Below are positions 7,696 to 16,780 of a stretch of 64,000 nucleotides of DNA, in pieces. The notes beneath the pieces are model-generated. The model had not been told where the DNA came from and did no database searches. It worked only from the letters and a program-made list of their open reading frames with translations. The position numbers were made by a program, and so were the translations under genes. Source of the DNA: Pseudoalteromonas sp. '520P1 No. 423' (GTDB lineage: Bacteria > Pseudomonadota > Gammaproteobacteria > Enterobacterales > Alteromonadaceae); contig NZ_BBZB01000001.1 of assembly GCF_001269985.1 (NCBI RefSeq), positions 2,232,001-2,296,000 of the forward strand, read 5' to 3'. Numbering within the stretch: the first letter of the stretch is position 1; every line of letters starts with the position of its first letter.

Positions 7696-7971
7696 GATTA
7701 TTTATTTTTCTGTTCTTCAAATGGTCCTGAAGATATCGCTAATATTACGCAAGAAGATGCATCATATTTAACGATTCTTGCCCCTCGAGAAGATAAAGCA
7801 CCATTAGTGATAGCGCAAAACCAAATAAATAACCCTGTTGATGCATGGGTATATTACCCTAGTAGTGATTCATATTACGTTGTGACCTATGGAGATAATT
7901 ACCTTCAAAGGGGTGATTACGATTTTAATGAATTGGTAACAATAAAAAAGACTGCTTATTTTTATAAGTAG
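7696..7971 (+). pseudogene. Orphan ORF remnant, function unknown
   Basis: A 91-codon open frame begins directly after an in-frame TGA and has no start codon of its own in the first codons. An ATG at 7692 opens a different frame (MRLFIFLFFKWS) that ends after 12 codons. Joining the two by one base would give a short hydrophobic leader, a Cys and the polar sequence CSSNGPEDIANITQ, reminiscent of a lipoprotein. The rest is rich in Tyr and Asp (DAWVYYPSSDSYYVVTYGD). A strong terminator overlaps its last codons. I do not recognise the family. The 94 bases before it (7602-7695) hold only short frames I cannot assign. Confidence 0.4.
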
Positions 7972-7979
7972 TCTTTTAT
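7947..7979. terminator. Bidirectional rho-independent terminator
   Basis: AAAGACTGCTTAT pairs with ATAAGTAGTCTTT (13 bp, one G-U) around a TTT loop. It is flanked by A and T runs that suit termination in both directions. It separates the orphan ORF from the convergent antiporter remnant. Confidence 0.8.
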
Positions 7980-7985
7980 TTATTT

Positions 7986-8884
7986 TTACAGCACCATAGC
8001 GGCAATCCAGCCAAAAATAAGCAGTGCTATATTAAAGTGGATAAAGGTTGGTACTACTGAGTCCCAAATATGGTCGTGTTGACCATCAACATTTAAACCT
8101 GATGTTGGCCCTAAAGTTGAATCAGAAGTCGGAGAGCCCGCATCACCTAATGCACCAGCAGTGCCCACTAATGCAGTAGTCGCCATGACAGAAATAAACA
8201 TAAAGGCACAAATAAAGTTGCAATAATTGGCACTGTAGAGAACGAACTGCTAATGCCCATCGTTATTAATAACCCAACTAATAAAATAACTGCTGCCGCC
8301 AATGGTTTGTTACCTTCCATAAAGCTTGCAGCACTTTGCACTAAGCTTGCAACATTACCATTGGCTTTCATCACAGAAGCAAAACCTTGGGCCGATATCA
8401 TTATAAAACCAATCATTGCCATCATAGCAACGCCTTTAGTGAAAAGGTCTGAGCTTTCGTCCCATTTTACTGTGCAAAAAAGCGTGAATACTATTACACC
8501 AGTTAAACCGCCTAAAATCATAGAACCACTGATATTTTGTGCTGCAACAGAGCATAATAAAATCACAGTTAACAATGTAAAACTCAGCAATGTTTTAGAT
8601 TGCTCAGAATGAGAAATCTGTACTTTAGATAATAATTTATCTGCTAAAATAGACGTTAAACCAGACTTTGAAATAGCAACTGCAAAAGCACCTAACATAG
8701 CATAACTTAAAGCAATTTGTGCTCCGCCAGATAAACCTTGGTTAAAAGCATCTAATGTTTGCGTTAAACCTAAGCCCGCAACTAATCCAGAAACAATCGC
8801 ACTGACAGTCATAGCAACAATCACATTTATTCTCACTAAAGTGAGTAATAACATGAGTAATACGCCTAATATTACAGCATTCAT
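7986..8884 (-). pseudogene. YuiF-like Na+/H+ antiporter family protein, deleted and frameshifted
   Basis: Two minus-strand frames (8884-8168, then 8201-7986) cover one antiporter of the Na_H_antiport_2/YuiF group. The first has the family N-terminus MNAVILGVLLMLLL and GGAQIALSYAMLGAFAVA. The second has the conserved end [19 protein letters not shown] and [12 protein letters not shown]. Two lesions are visible. At about 8533 the sequence jumps from VAAQN straight to ISGSMILGG, omitting roughly 120-140 residues normally found there (the IPVHIAFIPI region and following helices). Near 8170-8200 the frame shifts after LFVPLC. A working antiporter would have about 440 residues; about 300 remain. 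It is almost certainly non-functional. Confidence 0.85.
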
Positions 8885-9041
8885 TATTTTCTCTTTAATT
8901 GTTATTAACTAAGCGCAATCAATTGTTAAATATTGAAATACTCAGGTCATATAGATTTAAAGACGTATTGTATACAAATTTAAAGAAGGGAAGGTAGGGA
9001 TATTTAATAAGGTATAAGATTTAGAATTATGTTCATATAAA

Positions 9042-9518
9042 CTATGGATTAATGGCTAAAAGTTCAATTTCAAAAATGAGTAATGAGCCAGGTGGAACTT
9101 GTCCTACTTTTTGATTACCATAAGCTAAATGAGAGGGGATAAAAAATCTAAATTTATCACCAACAACCATAAGTTTGATGCCTTTTTCCCAGCCTTTAAT
9201 CACTTGATTCAAGTTAAAAGTAATAGGTCGACCTCGCGCCATTGAACTATCAAAAATATCACCATTTAGAAATGAACCGTGATAATGCGCTGTCACTCGG
9301 TCATTATTTTTAGGGTGTATGGTACCATTACCTTTAACAATAATTTGATATTGTAGTCCTGATATTTTTTCAATAACACTTTTGTCTTTTCGATTTTTAC
9401 TTAAAAACTGCTCACCTTTTGTAATGTTTTTCTTAGCTTCTAAATCGAAAGCACTAGCTTGATCAGCATGCACTAATGACATGAATGTCATTAAGAACCA
9501 TACACTAAATTTGTTCAT
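9042..9518 (-). CDS. FKBP-type peptidyl-prolyl cis-trans isomerase, periplasmic
   Basis: From ATG 9518 the product has 158 residues and starts with a signal peptide (MNKFSVWFLMTFMSLVHADQASA). After a short linker comes one FKBP domain with RVTAHYHGSFLNGDIFDSS, VIKGWEKGIKLM and HLAYGNQ...PPGSLLIFEIELL, which hold the conserved aromatic active-site residues. It should speed proline isomerisation during folding of exported proteins. A longer frame to 9584 exists, but AGGCG stands just before 9518 and the signal peptide begins there, so that start is preferred. Short proteins of this kind resemble FklB/FkpA without the N-terminal dimerisation domain. Confidence 0.9.
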   Translation of the reverse strand: MNKFSVWFLMTFMSLVHADQASAFDLEAKKNITKGEQFLSKNRKDKSVIEKISGLQYQIIVKGNGTIHPKNNDRVTAHYHGSFLNGDIFDSSMARGRPITFNLNQVIKGWEKGIKLMVVGDKFRFFIPSHLAYGNQKVGQVPPGSLLIFEIELLAINP

Positions 9519-9745
9519 CTGATCGCCTGTTTGTATTTTGCATTTGTTTATAAGCTGCTCTGTTATTAATAGAAAAACTGACAAGCCATTAATTTAGTTT
9601 AATAACATTATGATATAAATCAAAAGAAATATAAAAGAGGTGAGAATCATAAAAGATCAAAATTTGGATTGGAATGTTTTAGGGTTATCGAAATACTATA
9701 GGTTGAATATTATGTCTGGTTTTAATTAATGAAACATTTTAGAAA

Positions 9746-9822
9746 TGGTCGGAGTAACAGGATTTGAACCTGTGACCCCTTGTCCCCCAGACAAGTGCGC
9801 TACCAAACTGCGCTATACCCCG
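9746..9822 (-). tRNA. tRNA-Pro (anticodon GGG)
   Basis: The minus strand reads as a complete cloverleaf. The acceptor CGGGGTA/TACTCCG has one G-U pair. The D arm is GCGC...GCGC, the anticodon stem CTTGT/ACAAG with loop CTGGGGG (anticodon GGG), and the T arm ACAGG-TTCAAAT-CCTGT. The 3' ACCA is encoded. Length is 77 nt. Confidence 0.97.
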
Positions 9823-10032
9823 ACTTTAGATTAGATGTTTTATACTACCTTAGCATTGGGTGATGCTGACATCTGGCTGTTATATTACTTACCTTATACT
9901 GAAAATCAACACATTAACTTATTAATCAATTTGTTTGCCGATAATATAAGCATTTATTCACTTTTTGATATAAAGCTAATCTAAACAAGGGTTAACTGGT
10001 TGTCGATTAGCGTACTCATATACCGAAATTGT

Positions 10033-10689
10033 TTAACTTTTGGATGAATTAATCCAGTTATTAATTTCTTTTTCCATTTTATCTCGAATAAAAGGCTGAG
10101 CTTCTTTATTTGGGTGTATACCATCTTGTTGCATAAACTTTTTTTCAATGGCGATATCATTCATAAAAAATGGAAGTAGAGTTGTATTACTTTGATCTGT
10201 TACTTTTTTAAATGAATTTATAAACATTTTACTGTATCTAGGACCATAATTTGGGGGGATTTGAATGGTCATTACAGCAGGAATAGCACCAAAGTTTCGG
10301 GTTTTTTCAATTAATTGTAATAAATTATTTTCTAGCGCTTTAATTGGGAAACCACGTAAGCCATCATTGCCGCCAATTTCAATGAGTACGAAATCTGGTT
10401 GTTGCGCCTTTAAAATAGTGTCTAAACGGCGTAATGCGCCGCCACTGGTTTCGCCACTAATACTGGCATTTATTAATTTTATGGGCTGTTTTTTGTTTTC
10501 ATACGTATATTGTAACAAATGCACCCAACCTTGCTCTTGCTTTAGACCATAGCCTGCACTTAAGCTATCACCTAGAATAAGTACTTTTGATGCTGAAGTA
10601 GCTTGAGTGCTAAGCGTCCCAAGACAGAATAAACATAAAAAACGAACTAAAATACGACTATAAGTACGATGGAATTTTGAGTAAATCAT
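10033..10689 (-). CDS. tesA: Arylesterase / lysophospholipase, GDSL (SGNH) family
   Basis: The 218-residue protein has a basic, then hydrophobic signal sequence up to about residue 33. The SGNH blocks follow: GDSLSAGYG with nucleophile Ser42, the Gly of block II in ISGETSGG, GGNDGLRG (block III Asn) and DGIHPN (block V Asp/His). It matches TesA of E. coli, a periplasmic thioesterase I/protease I/lysophospholipase L1. The divergent neighbours ybbA and ybbP are the same as in E. coli, which supports the name. Its ATG directly abuts the ybbA ATG (CATATG at 10687-10692), so its promoter must lie inside ybbA, or the real start is downstream. Confidence 0.93.
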   Translation of the reverse strand: MIYSKFHRTYSRILVRFLCLFCLGTLSTQATSASKVLILGDSLSAGYGLKQEQGWVHLLQYTYENKKQPIKLINASISGETSGGALRRLDTILKAQQPDFVLIEIGGNDGLRGFPIKALENNLLQLIEKTRNFGAIPAVMTIQIPPNYGPRYSKMFINSFKKVTDQSNTTLLPFFMNDIAIEKKFMQQDGIHPNKEAQPFIRDKMEKEINNWINSSKS

Positions 10690-11403
10690 ATGACTGAACT
10701 TTCACAATTAAATATTATTCAGGTAAGGGCATTATCTAAAAAGGTAAATACCCTTGCTGGCGAGTTACCTATCCTTAGCGACATTAGCTTCAATGTCAAG
10801 CCCGGTGAATCAGTTGCGATTGTTGGTGCATCTGGTTCTGGTAAATCAACTTTGCTTGGTTTACTTGCAGGACTTGATGCCACCAACGAAGGGGAAATCT
10901 ACCTAGACTCTGAACCTTTACACGATTTAGATGAAGAGCAAAGAGCAGCCCTTAGAGCAAAATCTATCGGTTTTGTTTTCCAGTCTTTTATGCTGGTACA
11001 AAGTTTAACTGCCATTGAAAATGTAATGCTGCCATCAGAATTAGCTGGGCATAAAGATGCTAAACAACAAGCCATGGACTTACTAACAAAAGTGGGGTTA
11101 GAGCATAGATTAGACCATTACCCATCGCAGTTATCTGGTGGTGAGCAACAAAGAGTTGCAATTGCCAGAGCATTTGTTGGTTCACCAAAAATATTATTTG
11201 CCGATGAACCTTCTGCAAACTTAGATACTAAAAACGGTCAATTAATAGAATCACTATTATTTGAATTAAACCAAGAGCAAGGAACAACTTTATTATTGGT
11301 AACCCATGATGAACACCTAGCTGAACGCTGTAATCGTATTTTACATATTGATGGCGGCAATCTTATTAACGATAGTAATGGGGCGCGTGCCCATGCAGGA
11401 TAA
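10690..11403 (+). CDS. ybbA: ABC transporter ATP-binding protein YbbA
   Basis: The 237-residue ATPase has Walker A GASGSGKST at residues 46-54, a Q-loop near FVFQSF, signature LSGGEQQR at 148-155 and Walker B ILFADEP at 168-174, followed by the H-loop THDEH. It belongs to the LolD/MacB branch and partners the membrane protein encoded by the overlapping ybbP gene. The reaction is ATP hydrolysis driving a mechanotransmission-type or lipid/lipoprotein-related permease; the substrate is unproven even in E. coli. Linkage with tesA suggests a link to envelope lipids (inference). Confidence 0.95.
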   Translation: MTELSQLNIIQVRALSKKVNTLAGELPILSDISFNVKPGESVAIVGASGSGKSTLLGLLAGLDATNEGEIYLDSEPLHDLDEEQRAALRAKSIGFVFQSFMLVQSLTAIENVMLPSELAGHKDAKQQAMDLLTKVGLEHRLDHYPSQLSGGEQQRVAIARAFVGSPKILFADEPSANLDTKNGQLIESLLFELNQEQGTTLLLVTHDEHLAERCNRILHIDGGNLINDSNGARAHAG

Positions 11404-13930
11404 AAGTGAAAATAATAATGCGCTATGGGTAAAACTTGCTTTTAGGCTTTTTTTTAGAGAGCTAAAAAGAGGTGAGTTAACCATAATATCTGCGGCAATT
11501 GCGCTGGCGGTATTAACCGTTTTAACGCTGTCTTCAGTTACTGATCGTATTGGGCAATCTATTGAGCAAAAAAGTAACACTTTTATTGCAGCCGATCGTA
11601 AGCTTGGCAGTGCACATCCATTACCTCAAGAATACAAAGAAGAATCTTTAAAATATTCTTTAAAAACAGCGGAACAATTATATTTTGATACCATGTTGTT
11701 TGCTAATGATGAAATGCAATTAAGCTCCGTAAAGGCTGTATCAAAAGAATATCCATTACGTGGCGAAATCGTTATTAAAGATGCACTAACAGGATCAGTC
11801 AGTGATTACTCTGTTAATACAGGGCCAACACCTGGCAATATTTGGCTAAGTGAATCTGTACTTTACGCTTTAGATATTGAAATTGGTGAATCAGTAGAAG
11901 TCGGTGCGATTAATTTAATTGCAGAAAAAGTATTGGTTGAAGAACCCGATGCACCTTTTAATATTTTTTCAGCCAGTAAACGTGTGCTAATTAATATTAA
12001 TGATGTGCCTGCTACACAAGTGGTACAACCTGGTAGCCGAGTTTATTATGCAATGTTATTTGCCGGTGCAGAAGCTGATATTGTTTCTTATTACGAATGG
12101 TTAAAACCCAATTTATCTGAAAACCAAAGCTGGTGGGGCGTAAAAGATAGGCAATCTTGGTTATCTGGTTCTGTAAACCGCGCTGAAAAGTTTTTATTAT
12201 TAGCGGGTCTATTAGGTATTATGCTAGCAGCAGTTGCTATTGCTGTATCGGCAAAACGTTATTGTGAAAACCAATATGATCCAGTTGCCATGATTAAAAC
12301 TTTAGGCGGAAGCCGCTCAAGTGTTCGTAAAATATTTATGCTGCATTTATCTTTAGTGACTATTTTTGCAATTGCACTTGGACTAATTTTTGGCTTTGGT
12401 TTGCAACTTATAGCGATAGATTATTTAGCACAAAATATGGATCAAGCTTTACCAGAAGCGTCAATGCGACCTTGGTTGATTTCAATTGTAACAGGTGCAA
12501 CTTGTGCGTTTATGTTTTCGTTAAAGCCGCTACTAGATTTATTTGATATTCCTCCTTTAAGAGTTTTAAGACGCAATTTAGGTGATTCAATTGCAGTAAG
12601 CCGTATTCACTTGTTAGTTTCAGCAATAACTATTTTTGGCTTAATGTTGCTATTTAGTGGTCAGTTAATGATATCTAGTATTTTGTTTTTATCATCTGCT
12701 GCTTTGGTTGGTATTTTGTATGGCATAAGTCGCTTATTATTTAAAGCGGGTAGAGGTGTAGGTTTAAGCCCCGGCTCTAGTTGGTCTTTGGCAATTGCAT
12801 CATTACAAAAACGTGCGAGCGCTAATTCAGTACAGCTTGTGAGCTTTGCATTAGCTATTAAATTATTATTGTTTTTACTGGTACTAAAAAACGACATTAT
12901 TAATGATTGGCAGTCGCAGTTACCTGTTGATGCACCAAATGCATTTTTAGTTAATGTAACAGAAGATCAATTAAACCCAATTGAAACCATGTTAGCAAAA
13001 GAGGGGATCTCAACAACTGGTTTTTACCCAACAGTAAGAGGGCGTTTAAATGAAATTAATAATGAGTTGTTAGCCCGAGATTTTTCTGAACAAGATAATG
13101 AGAAAAAAGATGAAGAAGCGAAAGCAGGAATTGGCCGAGAACTCAATCTAACTTGGTTAATGGAAGTGCCTTCTCAAAATGAAATTACGCAAGGTAAATG
13201 GTTTGATAAAGATGTTAAAGGCGAAGCATCTATTGAAGAAGGCATGGCAGAGCGTTTAGAAATTAAATTAGGTGATACAATTGGTATATTAATTGGCTCA
13301 GAAAAGTTTAATGCTAAAGTCACCAGCTTTAGAAAAGTAAACTGGTCTAGCTTAAAACCTAACTTTTTTGTGATATTAAGTCCTGATCTGTTAAGTCGCT
13401 TTCCTTCAACGTATATCACTGCGTTACATGTACCCAAAGAAAGTAAAAAGTCACTTAATGCGCTATTGAAAACTTATTCAACTATCACTATGATAGATGT
13501 AGATAGTTTTATTAAGCAAATACGTTCTACCATAGAGCAAGTATCTATTGCGATTGGCTTTGTATTAATTATCGTGATGTTTTGTGGTGGTTTAGTGCTT
13601 ATTTCTCAAGTACAAGCAAGCCTACAAGAAAGAATGCAAGAAGTAGTTATATTACGTACCTTAGGCGCTAAAGGGCGCTTAATTAAGTTAGCGACTTTAT
13701 ATGAGTTCTTTTTACTTGGCTTAGTTGCGGGGTTAGTTGCTGCAATATTTAGTGATATTGCCTTGTTATTAGTACAGCAACAGTTATTTGAACTAAGTGG
13801 TAAACTACACCCATTCATTTGGCTTGTAGGGCCTGTTGTTGGTGCCAGTTTTGTATCAATATTAGGTTATTTTATGATAGCTAAAACGTTAAAGAAAAAT
13901 ACCTCAGACTTACTTCGAGTGATGTCTTAA
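11393..13930 (+). CDS. ybbP: ABC transporter permease YbbP (FtsX/MacB-like)
   Basis: The start chosen is ATG 11393, giving 845 residues and an 11-bp overlap with ybbA. A longer frame from TTG 11348 only duplicates ybbA sequence. The protein has an N-terminal helix and a periplasmic domain. Three helices follow around GLLGIMLAAVAIAVSA, then a central pair, a second periplasmic domain, and a C-terminal FtsX domain (GFVLIIVMFCGGLVLI ... VVILRTLGAKGR). This ten-helix duplicated layout with the conserved E-x-x-x-LRTLG coupling segment is typical of YbbP. It is the membrane partner of YbbA. The gene runs into the convergent epimerase gene, overlapping it by 21 bp. Confidence 0.93.
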   Translation: MQDKSENNNALWVKLAFRLFFRELKRGELTIISAAIALAVLTVLTLSSVTDRIGQSIEQKSNTFIAADRKLGSAHPLPQEYKEESLKYSLKTAEQLYFDTMLFANDEMQLSSVKAVSKEYPLRGEIVIKDALTGSVSDYSVNTGPTPGNIWLSESVLYALDIEIGESVEVGAINLIAEKVLVEEPDAPFNIFSASKRVLININDVPATQVVQPGSRVYYAMLFAGAEADIVSYYEWLKPNLSENQSWWGVKDRQSWLSGSVNRAEKFLLLAGLLGIMLAAVAIAVSAKRYCENQYDPVAMIKTLGGSRSSVRKIFMLHLSLVTIFAIALGLIFGFGLQLIAIDYLAQNMDQALPEASMRPWLISIVTGATCAFMFSLKPLLDLFDIPPLRVLRRNLGDSIAVSRIHLLVSAITIFGLMLLFSGQLMISSILFLSSAALVGILYGISRLLFKAGRGVGLSPGSSWSLAIASLQKRASANSVQLVSFALAIKLLLFLLVLKNDIINDWQSQLPVDAPNAFLVNVTEDQLNPIETMLAKEGISTTGFYPTVRGRLNEINNELLARDFSEQDNEKKDEEAKAGIGRELNLTWLMEVPSQNEITQGKWFDKDVKGEASIEEGMAERLEIKLGDTIGILIGSEKFNAKVTSFRKVNWSSLKPNFFVILSPDLLSRFPSTYITALHVPKESKKSLNALLKTYSTITMIDVDSFIKQIRSTIEQVSIAIGFVLIIVMFCGGLVLISQVQASLQERMQEVVILRTLGAKGRLIKLATLYEFFLLGLVAGLVAAIFSDIALLLVQQQLFELSGKLHPFIWLVGPVVGASFVSILGYFMIAKTLKKNTSDLLRVMS

Positions 13931-14815
13931 TAAGTGGTTAAACGCTTCTTTTAGCTCAGGATAATGGAAGCGGTAACCTGCTTTAGTAATATTGTTTGGC
14001 CGTACATTTTGACCATAAATTAAAAGTTCGGCCATTTCCCCAAGTAATAATGTGAGAATTTTTGCAGGCACTCTAAAAAAATTAGGTCTGTTTAGTGATT
14101 CTGCCAACATACTTGAAAACTCTGCATTTGAAACAGGGTTAGGTGCAGTTGCATTAAATACACCTTTTAAAGATTGCTCTTCAACTAAATACATTATCAT
14201 GCCAATAATATCGTCAATATGTATCCAAGACATCATTTGGCTACCATCAGTAATGGGCCCACCTAAAGCAAATTTATAAGCGGGTATCATTTTACATAAA
14301 GCACCACCATGAGAAGATAAAACAATTCCGGTTCGTATTATACACACACGGGTTGTATCTGATTGTGCATTTAGCGCAATAGATTCCCATTCTTTACATA
14401 ATGTATGGCTAAACTCTTGGTTACATTGATCAAAAGATTCATCAATTGGTTGGTTGTTTTGTCGGCCATAAAAGCCAATTGCGCTACCAGAAATAAAAGT
14501 ATGAGGAGGAGAGTTTGCATTATTCATGCTATCAACGATATCTTGGGTTAATTGCCAACGGCTTTGTTCAATTTTTTGTTTTTGTTTTTTGCTCCAGCGT
14601 TTTTCTACTATGGCTTCGCCTGCAAGATTAATTACAACATCTAGTTGATTAAAGTCTATTTCAGATAATTTATGAATTGCATGAATATGAGAGCCAATAT
14701 TTAGATATACTTTAGTTGCATTTCGTGACAATACAGTTACTTTATGATGATTATCTAAAAATGGGATCAATGCACTGCCAATGAGCCCCGTGCCACCCGT
14801 AATTAATATGTTCAT
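13910..14815 (-). CDS. TIGR01777/YfcH-type NAD-dependent epimerase-like protein
   Basis: The 301-residue protein opens with the dinucleotide-binding motif ITGGTGLIGSALI. It continues with VVINLAGEAIVEKRW, then the ISGSAIGFYG segment and SWIHIDDIIGMI, and carries a DUF1731-like C-terminus (RVPAKILTLLLGEMAELL). These are the marks of the TIGR01777 SDR group (YfcH in E. coli). Members are cytoplasmic and of uncertain physiological function; some bind NAD(P). The 3' end overlaps ybbP by 21 bp tail-to-tail. A 3'-end antisense effect is possible but not shown. Confidence 0.9.
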   Translation of the reverse strand: MNILITGGTGLIGSALIPFLDNHHKVTVLSRNATKVYLNIGSHIHAIHKLSEIDFNQLDVVINLAGEAIVEKRWSKKQKQKIEQSRWQLTQDIVDSMNNANSPPHTFISGSAIGFYGRQNNQPIDESFDQCNQEFSHTLCKEWESIALNAQSDTTRVCIIRTGIVLSSHGGALCKMIPAYKFALGGPITDGSQMMSWIHIDDIIGMIMYLVEEQSLKGVFNATAPNPVSNAEFSSMLAESLNRPNFFRVPAKILTLLLGEMAELLIYGQNVRPNNITKAGYRFHYPELKEAFNHLLRHHSK

Positions 14816-14949
14816 TAGGTCCTCTGTTTTAAATGTAGTTAATTGATAGTTAACTTTATGCCTAATAAATAGATTGTATTAGGCATAGGCTACGGGTATA
14901 AGTATAGCTAGAAATCACTTTTATCAAATTTTAAGTATAAGGAAATAGA

Positions 14950-15984
14950 ATGTCTAAGCTGTTGGGTGCTAATAAAGCATTTGTGATGTTTGCAGCATTG
15001 GTTGTGATATTAGCTGGGATAAAAATGTCTAGCGATATAATAGTGCCTATGTTGTTAGCATTATTTGTTGCGATTATTTGTAATCCGCTTATTAATTATT
15101 TAGCGAAGTTTAAAGTACCAAAGTCTTTGGCTATTGTTGTTGTTTTTATACTTATTTTATTAGTAGGTATGTCTGTCGCAGGTTTAGTGGGCCAGTCTCT
15201 TAACGATTTTTCGCAAAGTTTGCCAGAATATAAAGTTTTGCTACAAGCAAAATTTGTATGGTTAGTTGATATCGCAGCTAAATATAATATTTTGATAGAT
15301 AAAGAGCAGATTTTATCTTTCTTTGATCCATCAAAAGTAATTGATGTTGCAGCTAATACGCTATCAGGGTTAGGCTCTGTAATGGCAAATTTATTTCTGA
15401 TTGTATTAACTGCTATTTTTATGCTGTTTGAAGCACCTGTCGTAAGCAAAAAAGTGCATTTAGCATTGGCTGATCCACAAATGAAAATGAAACATATAGA
15501 CAGATTTTTAGATTCAGTGAATTCTTATTTAGCCATCAAAACATTAGTAAGTTTAGGAACAGGTGTTTTAGCCGGTATATTCCTTTGGATTTTAGATGTT
15601 GATTATTTTGTATTGTGGGGCGTTTTAGCTTTTATACTGAATTATATTCCAAATATCGGTTCTATGATTGCCGCTATTCCTGCGGTATTACTAGCTTTAG
15701 TATTACAAGGCCCAGCAATAGCCGGTATTGTTGTCATGGGTTATATGACAATAAATACTGTTATGGGTAATGTTGTTGAACCAAAGTTTATGGGTAAAGG
15801 CTTAGGATTATCTACCTTAGTGGTGTTTTTATCATTAATTTTTTGGGGTTGGTTGCTAGGAACTGTTGGTATGTTGTTATCAGTACCTTTGACAATGATA
15901 GTAAAAATTGCACTAGAAGCCAGTGATGAAGGGCTTTGGTTAGCTGTATTGTTAGGAAATATTGAAGAAAAAAAGACGAATTAA
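14950..15984 (+). CDS. AI-2E family transporter (PerM/TqsA-like)
   Basis: The 344-residue membrane protein has about eight hydrophobic segments: two at the N-terminus, one around residues 60-80, and a cluster from about residue 140 to the end. A soluble loop of roughly 70 residues (NDFSQSLPEYKVLLQAKF...) follows the third helix. The motif NYIPNIGSMIAAIPAVLLAL and the end VVEPKFMGKGLGLSTLVVFLS are diagnostic of the family. Members export small molecules such as AI-2 or act as Na+(Li+)/H+ antiporters in other bacteria, so the substrate cannot be assigned here. A GGAAAT-type site precedes the ATG. Confidence 0.88.
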   Translation: MSKLLGANKAFVMFAALVVILAGIKMSSDIIVPMLLALFVAIICNPLINYLAKFKVPKSLAIVVVFILILLVGMSVAGLVGQSLNDFSQSLPEYKVLLQAKFVWLVDIAAKYNILIDKEQILSFFDPSKVIDVAANTLSGLGSVMANLFLIVLTAIFMLFEAPVVSKKVHLALADPQMKMKHIDRFLDSVNSYLAIKTLVSLGTGVLAGIFLWILDVDYFVLWGVLAFILNYIPNIGSMIAAIPAVLLALVLQGPAIAGIVVMGYMTINTVMGNVVEPKFMGKGLGLSTLVVFLSLIFWGWLLGTVGMLLSVPLTMIVKIALEASDEGLWLAVLLGNIEEKKTN

Positions 15985-16004
15985 CCTTTAATAATTTTAG
16001 ATGT

Positions 16005-16285
16005 TTCGTAGGCGGGGAGCCATCCGCGAAGATTGTAAAATATAAACTAACAAGATCCCCGATAAAACACCTCGGGAATGACTGCTGTAATATGTGTGTC
16101 CGGTGGCTGAATCGTGCTTATGTAGATGCTCGTAGGCGAAATTTTGTTAGCATGGATGTAAGTAGTAGAGTAAAACAGGTGATAACATCGTGCTTGTGTT
16201 AAGCCAAAACGCTTGTAGGTTCGCCTTCTGGCGTACTGTGTCAATCAAAAGTCATAACAAAGTAAGGCTGAAGCTAAACCTACAA
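16005..16285. repeat. Mosaic of short palindromic (REP-like) elements
   Basis: The 388-bp spacer 15985-16372 has no convincing gene but holds three palindromic units. One is GTAGGCGGGGAGCCATCCGCG near 16008-16028, with a GCGG/CCGC stem. The second, ATCCCCGA...TCGGGAAT (16055-16079), on the other strand begins GTCATTCCCGAGG, like widespread dRS3/REP-type repeats. The third is TTGTAGGTT (16213-16221) paired with AACCTACAA (16277-16285), enclosing a small CGCC-TTCT-GGCG hairpin. Copy number elsewhere cannot be judged from one window. Confidence 0.5.
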
Positions 16286-16332
16286 AAAACGCATAAATTA
16301 AAGCTAATTTTAATGGCTATAGATTGTATTAA

Positions 16333-16357
16333 AAAAACGGGGCAGGCTTCCGTTTTT
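16333..16357. terminator. Bidirectional terminator hairpin
   Basis: AAAAACGG (16333-16340) pairs with CCGTTTTT (16350-16357) around a 9-nt loop. A and T runs on either side suit the + transcript from the AI-2E gene and the - transcript from the LprI-like gene. Confidence 0.65.
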
Positions 16358-16372
16358 ATATTACACTTTTTG

Positions 16373-16780
16373 TTACTGAAGCTGTAATATCTCAATATGC
16401 TTTTGCACTGAATACACCTCACATCGTTTAAATGCAATCGCTGCGGCTATGGTATCTGGTAACCGATTTAAATAACGCCATCTACAATTGTCTTCAACAT
16501 ATTTATCGAACTCTTGCTCTGCACGCTTAAATACTCTTAATAACTGTAAGTTTCCAGTTTCATTTTGTTTTTTTTCTAAATCTATCAGTATTTTATTTGT
16601 CCACATTTCTACTGTGCGCTTTTCTAATACAATTTTACTATCTAAACAGCGTAAATAGCTTAAATTAGTTGTTTTTTCATTATCGCAGCCATCATTAAAT
16701 TGTGCTTGGCTTACAAAACTTGTAAATCCTAACACTAAAATACAGCAGGCTTTAGTTTTGCTTGTAATTAAATTGAACAT
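16373..16780 (-). CDS. LprI-like (DUF1311) periplasmic protein
   Basis: The 135-residue product has a signal peptide (about residues 1-26, ending SQAQ). The mature part has four cysteines (C in DGCDNE, RCLDSK, DNCRWR, KRCEVY) and the helical spacing of the LprI/DUF1311 domain. Named members inhibit lysozyme in the periplasm of other bacteria; that role is inferred. The gene start overlaps the end of the histidine kinase gene by 29 bp, making it the last gene of a PepSY / response regulator / kinase / LprI operon. Alternatively it may be a generic cell-envelope stress protein of the same fold. Confidence 0.7.
   Translation of the reverse strand: MFNLITSKTKACCILVLGFTSFVSQAQFNDGCDNEKTTNLSYLRCLDSKIVLEKRTVEMWTNKILIDLEKKQNETGNLQLLRVFKRAEQEFDKYVEDNCRWRYLNRLPDTIAAAIAFKRCEVYSVQKHIEILQLQ

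Noticed and set aside
9823..10032. Second tRNA or small RNA gene beside tRNA-Pro
   Set aside because: No cloverleaf or terminator-like hairpin could be built from this 210-bp stretch by eye.
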